NCBI RefSeq assembly: GCF_014200495.1
Contig: NZ_JACHBY010000003.1
Span: 124,001-188,000 of the forward strand
DNA length: 64,000 nucleotides
Reading direction: 5' to 3'
Source: Mucilaginibacter geliditolerans
GTDB lineage: Bacteria > Bacteroidota > Bacteroidia > Sphingobacteriales > Sphingobacteriaceae
The position numbers were made by a program, and so were the translations under genes. This document shows positions 1-9,161 of the stretch, one piece after another. The stretch's first letter is position 1. Every line of letters begins with the position of its first letter. The notes beneath the pieces were generated by a model. That model made no database searches. It saw nothing but the letters and a program-made list of their open reading frames with translations, and was not told where the DNA came from.

Positions 1-359
1 ACTGCCGCGTAATTAGTTTTGCCATCAGCCTCGGCTTTGCTATTCATTATTTTAAGATTGATTAAGGCCGAAGCATAATAAGCGCTCCAATCACCATCTA
101 AATCGCTGTTTATTTCAAGGTAAGTTCCAATTTGCGGAGGGGGCTGATTAATTGCCGCGGTTTGCATAAAATTTTGAACGATAAATGCAGAATTACCGCC
201 ATATATTTCAGTAGATAGAACTACTTCAACAGGTGCCAGTATAGCGGCCTCCTGAACATCGGTTGGATCATTAGGGTCGTGGTTTACGTCGATATATTTC
301 TTACACCCTGTTGATGCAAGCAATATAAGACCTATGGTATATAATGATATCTTTTTCAT
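1..359 (-). CDS. SusD-like outer-membrane lipoprotein, N-terminal part (cut by window edge)
   Basis: Read by translating the minus strand from an ATG at 359; 119 codons are visible and the rest lies before base 1. The N-terminus is a lipoprotein signal (MKKISLYTIG, then LASTGC with Cys19 as lipid anchor), followed by KKYIDVNHDPNDPTDV. This matches the start of the SusD/RagB lipoproteins that pair with the shorter SusC type, and resembles the SusD at 40124. Such proteins sit on the outer face of the outer membrane and close the lid of the SusC channel. It starts 27 bp after the SusC stop, so the pair is surely one operon. The substrate is inferred only from the divergent GH127 gene. Confidence 0.85.
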   Translation of the reverse strand, partial: MKKISLYTIGLILLASTGCKKYIDVNHDPNDPTDVQEAAILAPVEVVLSTEIYGGNSAFIVQNFMQTAAINQPPPQIGTYLEINSDLDGDWSAYYASALINLKIMNSKAEADGKTNYAA

Positions 360-386
360 TTTTGATCTTTTTAAAGGATGAATAAA

Positions 387-3300
387 TTAGAAACTGGCTT
401 TTATATTGAAGATAAACGACCTTGATGAAGGGGTTGAGAAAGCGTATATCCCCCAAACAGAGTTAGCAGTTCCATAAGAGCTTACTTCGGGATCAGCACC
501 GGTAAAATGCGGGCTGTATATCCATAAGTTATTTGCTGTAACACCTAATGATACCGATTTGAATGGCGTTTTCTTAAGCAGGTCTTTATTCAGCGCATAA
601 GACAAGGCTACATTTCTTAGTTTGATATAGGTACCATCCTGTATTGATGATTCATAAATTGAGTTGATATACTGGTAATAAGTTTGTGCGCTTACGCTAA
701 CTGTATTGGCTTTGCCGGTAGTGGCGTTTACACCGTCTACAACTTTCGGCGACCTGTTTTCGGTAGCGTATGAAGTACCGTAGTAGTTACCATACAGGTC
801 AACATCATTTTCAATATCACCGCCTTGTTTCATATCAAACACAAAACTGAATGTGAAACTTTTGTACCTTAATGAGTTGGTGATACCTGCTGTCCAGTTC
901 GGGTTAGGATCGCCTACAACACCCTGGGTCGATGCTTCTTCAGGCAAACCATTGTCATCAATTAACAGCTGGCCTTTTGAATTACGCGCATACCTGGTGC
1001 CATAAAACACATCATAAGGCTGACCAACAATTATACGGCCCAACTGATCAGTACCCGGGTATAATGCCAATACCTTGTTCCTGTTGCGGGTAAAGTTGAA
1101 GTTAACATCCCATTGGAATTTCTGACCTTTTACAGGTGTTCCCTGTAGTAATAGTTCAAAGCCTTTGTTCCTTAAGCTTGCTGAGTTTACCGTTGTACTG
1201 GTATAACCTGTTGATGGAGCGATACCAACGCCCGGTATTAAACCGTCAACTGTTTTGCGGTCATAATAAGAGAAATCGAAACCTAACCTGTTGTTCAGGA
1301 ATTTCATTTCCAGGCCTGTTTCAGCCTCGTTCAGCCTCTCATTCTGTAGGTATTGGTTTCCAAGCGTATTACTGATCAGGAAGCCTGATTCGCCCTGGAA
1401 AGGGAACTGGATACCGTTAACATCAGCCCTGATATAAGGCGTTGCTAACACGTAAGGCCCCACGTTATCATTACCAACTGTTGCATATGATACCCTTAAT
1501 TTACCATAGCTGATGATTTTAGAAAGTTCAGGCGATAATAACTCAGAGAATATAAATCCTGATGCTACTGAACCATAAGGATAGAAATCTTTAGCAGTTG
1601 ATAATACCGAGCTGCCATCATACCTGCCGGTTAAGTTTAATGACAGGAATTTATTGTATTCGATATTTGCCTGTGCGTAGAAACCTATTTTGCGCTCGGT
1701 TGAGTGGTACTCTGTGGCTGTAATAGTTGATGCTGCACCTATATTGTAATAATCCTGGGTATTTAAACCACTGCCCAACTCATAATAAGTTTGGTTGTAG
1801 GTCGACAGGATATTGTTACCAGCCAAAACATTGATGTTAAACTTTCCATATTGCTTGGTAGCGCTAACGATCAGGTCGTTATTGAACTGCCTGAAGTTAT
1901 TGTTCTGGTCAATTATTTCACCTAATGTTCCGATAGCGGCACTTGGGTTCTCCCAATATTTATCCTGCTCACCGTAAATATCAGCGCCAGCCCTTTCAGT
2001 AACGGTTAACCATTTGGTTGGGGTAAAATTCAATGTCATTACCGGGGTAAAGCGGTTAACAACATAATGGTTGGATTCATTTTCGGCGGCCCATAAAGGG
2101 TTGTTCCTCGAATTTCTGTATAATCTTTGTGAACCATCAGCATTTTCATAAGGATATGGGTTCCATGATACCGGCTCGCTGAATAACACGAATAACGGGC
2201 CATTTGATGAGCCCTCGGGCAACCTGTCCTGGTTTGAGTTGGTATAACCTAACTGGAAGGTAAGGTTTAAATCATCAGTAAGTGCATTAGTAAATTTTGT
2301 AAATAAGGTATTTCTTTTAAAATCACTATTTGGCTCTGTTCCTGTTTGATCCAAATAAGAGTATGACACAAAATAGGTGCTTTTATCACTACCACCCTCA
2401 ACTGATAAGGAGGAGTTTGAAGTATGGCCCGTTTTGAAATAAGTAGAATACGGATCATAACTTTTTGCGGCAATACCGTTTATTTTTAAGGTATCCATAG
2501 CCGGCCCCCATGAGGTGCTGATCTTTTGAGCAGCATCATCACCATTATAGAATACACCGTTTGTACCCTGCGCATACGCCGTCTGGCGTTTTGGCAATAA
2601 GGCGTTATCAAAAGAATAATCCTGTGAAAGGGTAACCAACGCTTTTTTATTTTTAGAACCGTTTTTGGTAGTTATCAATATTACACCCCTCGCTCCTGCC
2701 GAACCATATAAGGTAGTAGCAGCTGCACCTTTCAATACGTTAACACTTTCAATGGTATTTGGGTCGATATCTGAGATCCTGCTGCTACCCGCGCCTGATG
2801 AAAGTGCACCGGTTTCTGAGTTATCAATCGGCACACCATCCAAAACGATCAACGCCTGGTTATTGCCCGACACTGATGTGGCGCCACGTATAACCACGTT
2901 AACTGATGCTCCGGGAGCGCCGGTTGAACTGGTGATCTGCACACCTGCTAATTTTCCTTCAAGCGCGTTTAAAACGTTGGGTTGCTTGGCCTCCATGATT
3001 TCGGCACCCTTTATTTCCTGGGTGGCATAGGTTAACAAGCGCTTTTCACGTTTAATACCCAGGGCGGTTACCACTACCTCGTTAAGGCCTTTGGCTTCGC
3101 TCTGGAGTACGATGTTTAAGCTTTTGCTGCCATTTAAGTGGATGAGCCTTGGGGCATATCCTATTGAAGATACGACTAGTTCGGCCTTGCTTTCATAGTT
3201 AATAGCAAACTTCCCGTCAACATCGGTTACTGTACCGAGGCTGGTGCCTTTTACTTTAACCGACGCGCCGGGGATCGACATGCCTGCCGAATCAACGACC

Positions 3301-3401
3301 GTTCCTTTTAGCTGAATGGATTGAGAGAAGCCATTCAAACAAAGCGCCACAATACCCAGGCACAACGGAATAATTTTTTTAAGTAGGGGTTTAATTTTCA
3401 T
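387..3401 (-). CDS. SusC/RagA-family TonB-dependent outer-membrane transporter
   Basis: This 1004-residue protein has a signal peptide (about residues 1-27, ending in FSQ). A CarboxypepD_reg-like beta-sandwich follows (about 30-100, GTVVDSAGMSIPGASVKVKG), then the plug region (EVVVTALGIKREKR, later GSAGARGVILITTKNG) and a beta-barrel ending in an aromatic residue (NIKASF). It imports oligosaccharides across the outer membrane using TonB energy, together with the SusD directly downstream. The ALGIKRE form of the TonB-box region matches the SusC at 37005 rather than the xylan SusC at 10856, so these two belong to the same subclass. It is divergent from GH127, which suggests arabinose-containing glycans as substrate (inference). 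Confidence 0.93.
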   Translation of the reverse strand: MKIKPLLKKIIPLCLGIVALCLNGFSQSIQLKGTVVDSAGMSIPGASVKVKGTSLGTVTDVDGKFAINYESKAELVVSSIGYAPRLIHLNGSKSLNIVLQSEAKGLNEVVVTALGIKREKRLLTYATQEIKGAEIMEAKQPNVLNALEGKLAGVQITSSTGAPGASVNVVIRGATSVSGNNQALIVLDGVPIDNSETGALSSGAGSSRISDIDPNTIESVNVLKGAAATTLYGSAGARGVILITTKNGSKNKKALVTLSQDYSFDNALLPKRQTAYAQGTNGVFYNGDDAAQKISTSWGPAMDTLKINGIAAKSYDPYSTYFKTGHTSNSSLSVEGGSDKSTYFVSYSYLDQTGTEPNSDFKRNTLFTKFTNALTDDLNLTFQLGYTNSNQDRLPEGSSNGPLFVLFSEPVSWNPYPYENADGSQRLYRNSRNNPLWAAENESNHYVVNRFTPVMTLNFTPTKWLTVTERAGADIYGEQDKYWENPSAAIGTLGEIIDQNNNFRQFNNDLIVSATKQYGKFNINVLAGNNILSTYNQTYYELGSGLNTQDYYNIGAASTITATEYHSTERKIGFYAQANIEYNKFLSLNLTGRYDGSSVLSTAKDFYPYGSVASGFIFSELLSPELSKIISYGKLRVSYATVGNDNVGPYVLATPYIRADVNGIQFPFQGESGFLISNTLGNQYLQNERLNEAETGLEMKFLNNRLGFDFSYYDRKTVDGLIPGVGIAPSTGYTSTTVNSASLRNKGFELLLQGTPVKGQKFQWDVNFNFTRNRNKVLALYPGTDQLGRIIVGQPYDVFYGTRYARNSKGQLLIDDNGLPEEASTQGVVGDPNPNWTAGITNSLRYKSFTFSFVFDMKQGGDIENDVDLYGNYYGTSYATENRSPKVVDGVNATTGKANTVSVSAQTYYQYINSIYESSIQDGTYIKLRNVALSYALNKDLLKKTPFKSVSLGVTANNLWIYSPHFTGADPEVSSYGTANSVWGIYAFSTPSSRSFIFNIKASF

Positions 3402-3722
3402 TTTAATTTCTTTGGGTAAATCCTATCAAAAAGGAATAAATTAACAATTTGATAAAATTATAGATACACCCTATCCCGTTTTACAGTCATATTAACCACT
3501 AATAACCATATATTAACATCCTGTATTTTTCATTTTAATATCTGAACTAATAACGTGGCCCCAACCGTTATTTATTAGCATAATTGCTTACACAACAATA
3601 TTAAAATGGTTAAAATACGGGCAGCAACAGCCAATAATTAACAAGGTTTATCCCCCCAGCATTGGTAATTTTATATTTTTAAAATACTGGTATACTTCGT
3701 AAATAAATAACCGCTCTTTCTG
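3402..3722. other. Divergent intergenic region between SusC and GH127
   Basis: These 321 AT-rich bases must hold the promoters of both flanking genes. I see no clean TAnnTTTG box. There is a 7-bp perfect inverted repeat, AATAACG / CGTTATT (3549-3555 and 3566-3572, spacer 10), and a repeated ATATTAAC about 20 bases apart near 3490-3516. Either could be a regulator site, but nothing identifies the regulator. The TGCAATCGATTGCA operator of the neighbouring xylan locus is absent. Confidence 0.5.
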
Positions 3723-6089
3723 ATGAAAAAATATTTTGTTCTTACAACGTGTTGTGCCATTGCTGCTTCCTTTATTATAAATAGCGTTAATGCCCAATCA
3801 TATGTGCCCGAACTGAACGATGCAAGGATGGCCATAAAACCGAAGGTTGATATAAAGGCCTATACGTTCGACCTTAGTGATGTGAGTTTGCTGGAAAGCC
3901 CTTTTAAAGACGCGATGGAAAAAGACGCGGCTTATATGCTGGTGCTTGAGCCTGACCGCCTGCTATCCGGTTTCCGGTCTCACTCGGGCCTGAAGCCAAA
4001 AGGCGCGTTATATGGCGGCTGGGAATCATCGGGGTTGGCTGGGCACACATTGGGTCATTACTTGTCGGCTTTATCTATGCAATATGCGTCAACCCACGAC
4101 CCGGAGTTTTTAAAACGGGTTAATTATATAGTTAGTCAATTAAGGGAATGTCAGCTGGCACGTAAAACCGGCTATGTGGGCGCTATCCCTAAAGAAGATA
4201 CCGTATGGGCCGAGGTTAAAAAAGGTGATATAAAATCTGGCGGATTTGATCTTAACGGCGGGTGGTCGCCGTGGTATACCGTACATAAAGTAATGGCCGG
4301 GCTGTTGGATGCCTATTTATATTGTAATAATAAAGAAGCCCTGACCGTATGTGAGGGCATGGCCGATTGGACCGGGGAAACTATAGGCGGGCTGAGCGAT
4401 GACAAGCTGCAAAAAATGCTGCTTTGCGAATACGGCGGCATGGCCGAAACCCTTGCTAACTTATATGGTATAACCGGGAATAAAAAATACCTCGACCTAT
4501 CCTATAAGTTTTATGATAAGCGTATACTCGATCCGTTGGCTGAAAAGAAGGATATTTTAGCGGGAAAACATTCCAATACAAACATTCCTAAAGTTATTGC
4601 CAGCGCCCGCAGGTATGAGCTTAACGGCGACCTGAAAGATGAAACTATTTCCACCTTTTTTTGGGATGTGGTTACTAAAGATCACTCCTATGCCAACGGG
4701 GGCAATGGCAATTATGAGTATTTAGGCGAAGCCGATAAGCTAAACGACAAGCTTACCGACAATACCATTGAAACATGCGCTACCTACAACATGCTGAAGC
4801 TTACACGCCACCTATTTGCAATTAATCCATCAGCAGCTTTAATGGATTATTATGAGAACGCGCTGTATAATGATATACTGGCATCACAAAATCATGAGGA
4901 TGGTATGATGTGCTATTTTATCCCCTTACGCATGGGTGGTAAAAAAGATTACAGCGACCAGTTTGATACTTTCACCTGCTGCGTAGGCTCAGGCATGGAA
5001 AATCATGTTAAATACAACGAGAGCATTTATTTCCAGGGAGCAGATGGCAGTTTATATGTAAACCTGTTTATTCCATCGGTTTTAAATTGGAAAAAGAAGG
5101 GGGTAACCGTAACCCAGCACAGCACCCTGCCTGCAAATGATGTAGTTAATTTTCATCTGAGCATGAAAACCCCAACTGCATTTGCCCTGCGCCTGCGCAA
5201 ACCAAGATGGGCCAGCAATTGCATTGTAAAGGTAAACGACAAAGTACAGCAGGTTAGCGCCGATGCAAAAGGCTACCTTGTGGTAAACCGCAAATGGAAA
5301 AATGGTGATAAGGTTGAATTAACCACTCCTGAAGATATCTACACCGAAGCATTGCCTGATAATGCGAACCGCAGGGCATTATTTTATGGCCCGGTGATGC
5401 TGGCCGGTGTATTGGGAAATGCAGAGCCCGATCCGCTTAAAGGCGTGCCGGTATTTGTGACCAGCGAAACCGATCCTAACAAATGGTTGAAGATGGTCGA
5501 CCAAAAGACCTTAAGTTTTGAAACTGCTGATGCTTCGCAACCTGCAAACGTTAAGCTTATCCCTTTTAATAAAACCAAGAGTGAGTATTATTCTGTTTAC
5601 TGGGATGTTTTTACTCCTGAAACCTGGGCCGTGCAGCAAAAAGCATATGACGAAGAGAAAAAGAAGCAACAGGAACTGGAAGCTCATACCACCGATATTA
5701 TACGTTTAGGTGAAATGCAGCCTGAAAGGGATCATAACCTGACCGGTGAAAACCAGACAACAGGAGAAGACCATCAAAAGAAATGGCGCTCAACAGATAA
5801 TGGCGGATTTTTAAGCTTTGAGATGAAGACCGATCCAAATACCCAAAACTCATTGATCAATACCTATTGGGGTATGGATAACCGAGGCCGCACATTTGAT
5901 ATATTGGTTGATGGCGTGAAACTAACCACCGAGGACCTGAATAAATACAAGGAAAGCAAATTTTACTATATCACCTATCAAATCCCGATAGAGCTGACAA
6001 AAGGCAAATCAAAAGTTACCATAAAACTATTGCCAAAGGCAGGTAACAGCGCCGGGCCGGTTTACGGCAGCAGGATGGTTAAGGAATAA
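3723..6089 (+). CDS. GH127 family glycoside hydrolase (beta-L-arabinofuranosidase-like)
   Basis: This is a 788-residue exported protein (signal peptide about 1-24, VNAQS). The catalytic part has the GH127 (former DUF1680) signatures: LLSGFRSHSGL near residue 80, GGWESSGLAGHTLGHYLSA, then E350/C352 in IETCATYNML and the Cys pair C419-C420 in TFTCCVGSGMENH. In the characterised family member HypBA1 the equivalent Glu, Cys and Cys-Cys bind zinc and one Cys is the nucleophile; all are kept here, so it should be active. C-terminal beta-sandwich domains follow (about 540-788). GH127 enzymes release beta-L-arabinofuranose, but some members act on other pentose-like sugars, so the substrate is inferred. 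It faces away from the SusC/SusD pair at 1-3401. Confidence 0.88.
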   Translation: MKKYFVLTTCCAIAASFIINSVNAQSYVPELNDARMAIKPKVDIKAYTFDLSDVSLLESPFKDAMEKDAAYMLVLEPDRLLSGFRSHSGLKPKGALYGGWESSGLAGHTLGHYLSALSMQYASTHDPEFLKRVNYIVSQLRECQLARKTGYVGAIPKEDTVWAEVKKGDIKSGGFDLNGGWSPWYTVHKVMAGLLDAYLYCNNKEALTVCEGMADWTGETIGGLSDDKLQKMLLCEYGGMAETLANLYGITGNKKYLDLSYKFYDKRILDPLAEKKDILAGKHSNTNIPKVIASARRYELNGDLKDETISTFFWDVVTKDHSYANGGNGNYEYLGEADKLNDKLTDNTIETCATYNMLKLTRHLFAINPSAALMDYYENALYNDILASQNHEDGMMCYFIPLRMGGKKDYSDQFDTFTCCVGSGMENHVKYNESIYFQGADGSLYVNLFIPSVLNWKKKGVTVTQHSTLPANDVVNFHLSMKTPTAFALRLRKPRWASNCIVKVNDKVQQVSADAKGYLVVNRKWKNGDKVELTTPEDIYTEALPDNANRRALFYGPVMLAGVLGNAEPDPLKGVPVFVTSETDPNKWLKMVDQKTLSFETADASQPANVKLIPFNKTKSEYYSVYWDVFTPETWAVQQKAYDEEKKKQQELEAHTTDIIRLGEMQPERDHNLTGENQTTGEDHQKKWRSTDNGGFLSFEMKTDPNTQNSLINTYWGMDNRGRTFDILVDGVKLTTEDLNKYKESKFYYITYQIPIELTKGKSKVTIKLLPKAGNSAGPVYGSRMVKE

Positions 6090-6114
6090 AATATAATCAA
6101 CCCTAAAAAACCAC

Positions 6115-6153
6115 AACAAGTTCAGCCGTATTGAAAATGCGGCTGAACTTGTT
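6115..6153. terminator. Bidirectional hairpin between convergent GH127 and GH10
   Basis: A perfect 14-bp inverted repeat (AACAAGTTCAGCCG at 6115-6128, its complement at 6140-6153) has an 11-base loop and lies between two convergent stop codons 91 bp apart. There is no long T-run, so its strength as an intrinsic terminator is uncertain, but position and stem favour that role on both strands. Confidence 0.6.
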
Positions 6154-6180
6154 ATAAGGCTTCCACAAAAATCTATTGTC

Positions 6181-7860
6181 TTACATTCCTTTCAAACCCA
6201 ATAAAAAGCTATAATAAGCAGGCTTCTTTGTCAGGTTTTGGTTGAATAATAACGGGGCATCCGGTGCGGTCGGGGTGTTTATCCAGCTTTCGTTATCGGT
6301 TAAGCCCCAAATGGTAATGCCGAAACGCTGCGCTTTGGGTACATTTTTCAGGTACGACTGAACAACGTATTTATACAATGCCGCCTGCGCGGTTAGCATT
6401 GCTGCTGTAGGTACAAACGAACTTGATTTGGAAGTATTAAGCGCTATATCCAATTCGGAGATCCTGACCAGTAATCCTGTTTGTGCAAGCTTGATCAGTT
6501 CATTATCAATACTGGCTTGTGATGTTTGCAGGTTGATGTGCATTTGCGTACCGATACCATCAATTTTTGCACCTTTTCCAATCAATTCCTGCGTGTAGGC
6601 GATCAGTGAATCGAGTTTGTAACTATACTCCAGGTTATATTCATTAATAAATAGCAACGCGTTGGGATCAGCAGCTTTAGCATATTGAAATGCTTTGAGC
6701 CCGAAATTGCGGCCCAGATATTCCGACCATAAAAACTGGTTGTTGATGTTTGCTGCGGGTATGGTATAGTTGTTGGTATCGCGTAAAGCACCTGTACCAT
6801 CGGCCATGGGTTCGTTTACCACATCCCATGCTTTTATTTTTCCTTTATAACGGGTAACTGTTGTGTTGATGAACTTATGCAGAGCAGTATCAATAACGGT
6901 TGCCACCTGTGCAGGGGTTGGCTTAATAACTGTTCCGCTGTTTGGGTCAGTTACCGATACATTATCAATAACATAAACGCCTGCTGCCGGGAAGTTAAAC
7001 CTTAATATCGGCGAAGCTTCGGTGATCGTTAAATTCCAGGTATAGGTTGCCCAGCCCGGCGTTGTGGTTAAGTCATCCTGCTGGTAAACTGTATTTTGCA
7101 TAACCAGCCTAACCGTACCGGCCGCTGCGGATTTAATAGATACCGTAACCTTATAAGCCTTATTAGGTGTAACTGTAAATGCTGTGCCGATGGATTGCAT
7201 ATCATAGGCATTTGCGCCGGGTGTAGTGACTGTAGCCTGCATAGCTCTCGAACCGCCGTCATTATCATCAGTAACGGCGCTGAAAGAACCTACCGCAGTG
7301 CCTCCAACAATATTGGTCCAACCGGTAAAGTTTGATCCTGTGCCGGCTTCGAAATCGCCATATTGCATAAGGTTTGTTGGTGTTCCGGTTTGTTTATTCA
7401 GGGCGGTGATCAGTCCGTTTAAATAAGTTGCATTTTGCTGCGAGTACCAGCATAAATTGTGGCCTAATACACTCAATCCGTTATTTGCACAAATAGCATA
7501 AAGCGCATCGGCAGTGGTATAATTAAATGTACCATCATTTTGTACGATGGAACCATATTTTAACTCGTTACCAAAGGTTACATAATTGGCTTCCCTTTTT
7601 ACCACCCCTACATAAGCCGCGTTTGTTGACATGGTGCCATACGTTACCGCAAAGCCGATGTTCGGAAAATCTGCCGCTGTAGTGGCTGAACCTATCAATG
7701 TACCGGTAGTATCAGTTGTAGTACCTGTTGTTTTAGTGCCACCGGTATTTGTTGAAGTGGTATTATTGTTATCTACACTCTCTTTTTTACAAGATGCAGC
7801 AAGCATTACAGCTGTTACTAAAAACATTACAGTAACATCCTTTAAAAAACTGATTTTCAT
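6181..7860 (-). CDS. GH10 endo-xylanase lipoprotein with an inserted CBM4/9-like domain
   Basis: An upstream in-frame ATG at 7908 would put 16 residues before the lipoprotein signal, so I start at 7860 (MKISFLKDVT, lipobox LAASC with Cys24); this gives 559 residues. A Thr/Gly-rich linker (about 30-58) leads into a GH10 barrel interrupted at about 165-305 by a beta-sandwich (MQYGDFEAGTG to VYVIDNVSV) of the CBM4/9 type. The barrel resumes with the acid/base E350 in WDVVNEP and the nucleophile E469 in RISELD. Insertion of a CBM inside GH10 is known from cell-surface xylanases of gut and soil Bacteroidota. It is the last gene after SusC, SusD and the glycan-binding protein, and probably makes the first cuts in xylan outside the cell. 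Confidence 0.92.
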   Translation of the reverse strand: MKISFLKDVTVMFLVTAVMLAASCKKESVDNNNTTSTNTGGTKTTGTTTDTTGTLIGSATTAADFPNIGFAVTYGTMSTNAAYVGVVKREANYVTFGNELKYGSIVQNDGTFNYTTADALYAICANNGLSVLGHNLCWYSQQNATYLNGLITALNKQTGTPTNLMQYGDFEAGTGSNFTGWTNIVGGTAVGSFSAVTDDNDGGSRAMQATVTTPGANAYDMQSIGTAFTVTPNKAYKVTVSIKSAAAGTVRLVMQNTVYQQDDLTTTPGWATYTWNLTITEASPILRFNFPAAGVYVIDNVSVTDPNSGTVIKPTPAQVATVIDTALHKFINTTVTRYKGKIKAWDVVNEPMADGTGALRDTNNYTIPAANINNQFLWSEYLGRNFGLKAFQYAKAADPNALLFINEYNLEYSYKLDSLIAYTQELIGKGAKIDGIGTQMHINLQTSQASIDNELIKLAQTGLLVRISELDIALNTSKSSSFVPTAAMLTAQAALYKYVVQSYLKNVPKAQRFGITIWGLTDNESWINTPTAPDAPLLFNQNLTKKPAYYSFLLGLKGM

Positions 7861-7923
7861 TTTGATAGATATTATTATAGCTGGAATTTTTGATCCGCTA
7901 TCCCACATTTGTTAACTGTATAA

Positions 7924-7957
7924 AAGCAAAACGCTGCCCTCTCAGCAGCGTTTGCTT
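7924..7957 (-). terminator. Intercistronic hairpin between the TIG lipoprotein and GH10 genes
   Basis: On the minus strand AAGCAAACGCTGC (one-base bulge) pairs with GCAGCGTTTTGCTT across CTGAGAGG-type loop bases, with weak U-rich sequence after it. It sits in the 117-bp gap between the two genes. It could be a partial terminator or an mRNA stabiliser that sets different levels of the surface proteins and the xylanase. Confidence 0.45.
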
Positions 7958-7977
7958 ATCAATTATTGACCTATCTA

Positions 7978-9153
7978 TTAAATAAATCCAAGGTTATCCA
8001 CGTATATGGTACATGGAGGAGCTACCCCGTAATTCTGGAGCACTATTTCGGTAATAGTTGATGGGTTACCCAACTGGCTTAGCGGAACAATAATATCCGT
8101 ATATGCACCTGCTGTAAAGCTAACTACAACCGCGGTACTGTAAGCACCGTTAATAACTACCTGTAGTTTTTGCGTACCAGTATACCCCGCGCCGCCATAT
8201 ACCGAAAACTTAATGGAAGTTAAGCCAAGCGTACTTACACTAACAGGTGTTGCACCACCATAGCCCAATTGTAATGCTCCGTATGAGTCGGTAAAGGTGG
8301 TTTTTATGTCATAACTACCTGCCTCAGGGTGCGTTTGGTCATTGTAGGTGCGGGTACTGTTGTAGCCGTCGTAACCTCCGCTTCCCTGTCCGCCCCAGCC
8401 TGTTGCCAGCGACTCGGTATAAACAACATATTTAAACCCGAACGTAGTAGTTGATACAGCTGTACCGCCCGGTGTAGTTACATATATTAAATTTGAAGTA
8501 ACACCCTGCGGAACCTTTACCTGTATTTGAGTAGCCGTAGGCGTACCTACTATGGTTGCAGGTATCTTATCAAACTTTACAGAGGTAACGCCATTAAATA
8601 TCTGACCTGTTATAGTTACAATATCGCCCGGGTTTGCTACCTGCGGTGTAAAGCTGGTAATTACCGGTGCCGGTTGCGTTATAGGGAAAGTAAAACTCGC
8701 TGTACCATGTTTGGTAGTAACAACCAGCTTATTTGTTTGATCGGGACCGAAAGGCACCTGCGTGGCTGTAGATGTTAACGATGGGATTGTTATAATGATG
8801 CTGTGATCAGTTAACAATGCCGGGTTAAAATACACGCTAACGCCATTGATAGTTACCGACGTGGTGCTTAAAAAATTTGTACCAATAATGGCATACTGAT
8901 TACCCAACCCGCCGGAAGTAACTGTTGAATCGTACCCAACCAATGTGGTAGTAGTTGTGGTTATGCTTGAATCAAGGGTGATCCTTTTTATAACACCAGT
9001 GGTAGTATCAGTTTTTGTGGTGGTACGCACCCTTGTAATGGTTGGTGCCCCGGTGCCGCCCATATCATTTTTCTTACAGGAAAATGTATAAACCAGCAGC
9101 AGAGGTAGCATCACGTATAATAGCTTATAATTCTTTTTCATCTCAATTTTCAT
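7978..9153 (-). CDS. Surface glycan-binding lipoprotein with IPT/TIG domains
   Basis: This 391-residue protein has a lipoprotein signal (FSC, Cys26) and a Thr-rich stalk (about 35-75). Ig-like IPT/TIG repeats follow, of which the clearest is PVITSFTPQVANPGDIVTIT with GTPTATQIQVKVP (about 165-245). A C-terminal beta-sandwich (about 250-391, GWGGQGSGGYDGYNS to IYVDNLGFI) has the look of a carbohydrate-binding domain. Position after SusD and this architecture fit the SusE/F-position surface glycan-binding proteins of xylan loci, which hold the polymer at the cell surface and are not enzymes. The start could also be the ATG at 9141 (MKKNYK), which still leaves a full signal. It starts 8 bp after the SusD stop. 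Confidence 0.82.
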   Translation of the reverse strand: MKIEMKKNYKLLYVMLPLLLVYTFSCKKNDMGGTGAPTITRVRTTTKTDTTTGVIKRITLDSSITTTTTTLVGYDSTVTSGGLGNQYAIIGTNFLSTTSVTINGVSVYFNPALLTDHSIIITIPSLTSTATQVPFGPDQTNKLVVTTKHGTASFTFPITQPAPVITSFTPQVANPGDIVTITGQIFNGVTSVKFDKIPATIVGTPTATQIQVKVPQGVTSNLIYVTTPGGTAVSTTTFGFKYVVYTESLATGWGGQGSGGYDGYNSTRTYNDQTHPEAGSYDIKTTFTDSYGALQLGYGGATPVSVSTLGLTSIKFSVYGGAGYTGTQKLQVVINGAYSTAVVVSFTAGAYTDIIVPLSQLGNPSTITEIVLQNYGVAPPCTIYVDNLGFI

Positions 9154-9161
9154 TTAAGTTA

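Noticed and set aside
7861..7908. Sixteen-residue N-terminal extension of the GH10 lipoprotein
   Set aside because: It would place the lipoprotein signal internally; the ATG at 7860 gives a normal signal.
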